From positions 1 through 5,322 of the forward strand of contig JAJDBL010000084.1 in the NCBI GenBank assembly GCA_029261375.1: a stretch of DNA of 5,322 nucleotides, read 5' to 3'. Below the pieces are notes generated by a model. It did not search any database, had not been told where the DNA came from, and was given only the letters and a program-made list of their open reading frames with translations. The DNA is from Nitrospirales bacterium (GTDB lineage: Bacteria > Nitrospirota > Nitrospiria > Nitrospirales > UBA2166). This document shows positions 5,168-5,322 of this stretch, piece by piece. A program made the position numbers and the translations under genes. Each line of letters opens with the position of its first letter. The stretch's first letter is position 1.

Positions 5168-5322
5168 TTAGGATTTGGTGCACAAAGCTGACTGGCTCAC
5201 GACGTATTCCTTCGCTTCCGACAAAGATCTCGAGGCCCTTCACCTCGATTGTATGGATGCCTTCCTCACTCAACTCGACATTCACTGAGTGGTCGATGTG
5301 CTGCAGTGCTTCTGTACAGGTC
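5151..5322 (-). CDS. C-terminal part of a minus-strand gene entering from the right edge (partial, unknown)
   Basis: Beginning at base 5321 on the minus strand, a frame is open for 56 codons to a TAA at 5151-5153; the other two minus frames hit stops within about 20 codons. The product alternates strands and turns in a coding-like way (VNVELSEEGIHTIEVKGLEI, then FVGSEGIRREPVSFVHQILI) and ends GRLN. Its N-terminus lies outside the window. I do not recognise the family. The gene is convergent with the lipoprotein operon and lies on the element side of the probable attachment site, so it may be cargo of an integrated element. The open stretch that continues one frame over suggests that the true protein is about 50 residues longer and has been frameshifted. 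Confidence 0.55.
   Translation of the reverse strand, partial: TCTEALQHIDHSVNVELSEEGIHTIEVKGLEIFVGSEGIRREPVSFVHQILIGRLN

Overview
The window looks like a chromosomal segment of a Gram-negative (diderm) bacterium, most likely a Nitrospira-type Nitrospirota. The diderm call rests on four consecutive genes that each begin with a lipoprotein signal peptide. Their products are two LPP20-family lipoproteins, an LpoB-like protein and a COG3014-like protein. The Nitrospira guess rests mainly on a 120-bp imperfect palindrome (898-1017) that resembles, from memory, a repeat scattered through Nitrospira genomes. It was not checked by any search.

Layout: 1-169 may hold the tail of an upstream gene (weak). 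170-342 is a non-coding leader with one arm of an 11-bp inverted repeat; the other arm lies at the end of the possible upstream gene. The plus-strand operon follows: a short LPP20 lipoprotein (343-897), the palindromic repeat (898-1017), lpoB-like (1037-1666), COG3014-like (best start CTG at 1663, ending 3087), a long two-part LPP20 lipoprotein (3092-4291) and a four-helix membrane protein (4334-4726). The last three lipoprotein genes overlap or lie 4 bp apart, which implies co-translation. The membrane protein is 42 bp further on, has its own ribosome binding site and follows a small hairpin.

Biology: LpoB-type proteins are known in enterobacteria as outer-membrane lipoproteins that reach through the periplasm and stimulate the peptidoglycan synthase PBP1b. 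The other families in the cluster lack a firm biochemical role. The conserved company suggests an outer-membrane-anchored periplasmic assembly linked to cell-wall synthesis or envelope structure. That is inference.

The right end is different in kind. At 4828-4845 the minus strand carries an 18-nt match to the 3' end of a tmRNA or tRNA, without the rest of the RNA. Beside it are an AT-rich stretch and two TACCCCC direct repeats. This is the arrangement expected at the distal attachment site of an integrated element, which would extend rightward from there. Inside the putative element, on the minus strand, is the end of a gene running in from the right edge (5151-5322). It is followed by a second open stretch one frame over (5009-5167), so the gene is either frameshifted or overlaps a small second gene.
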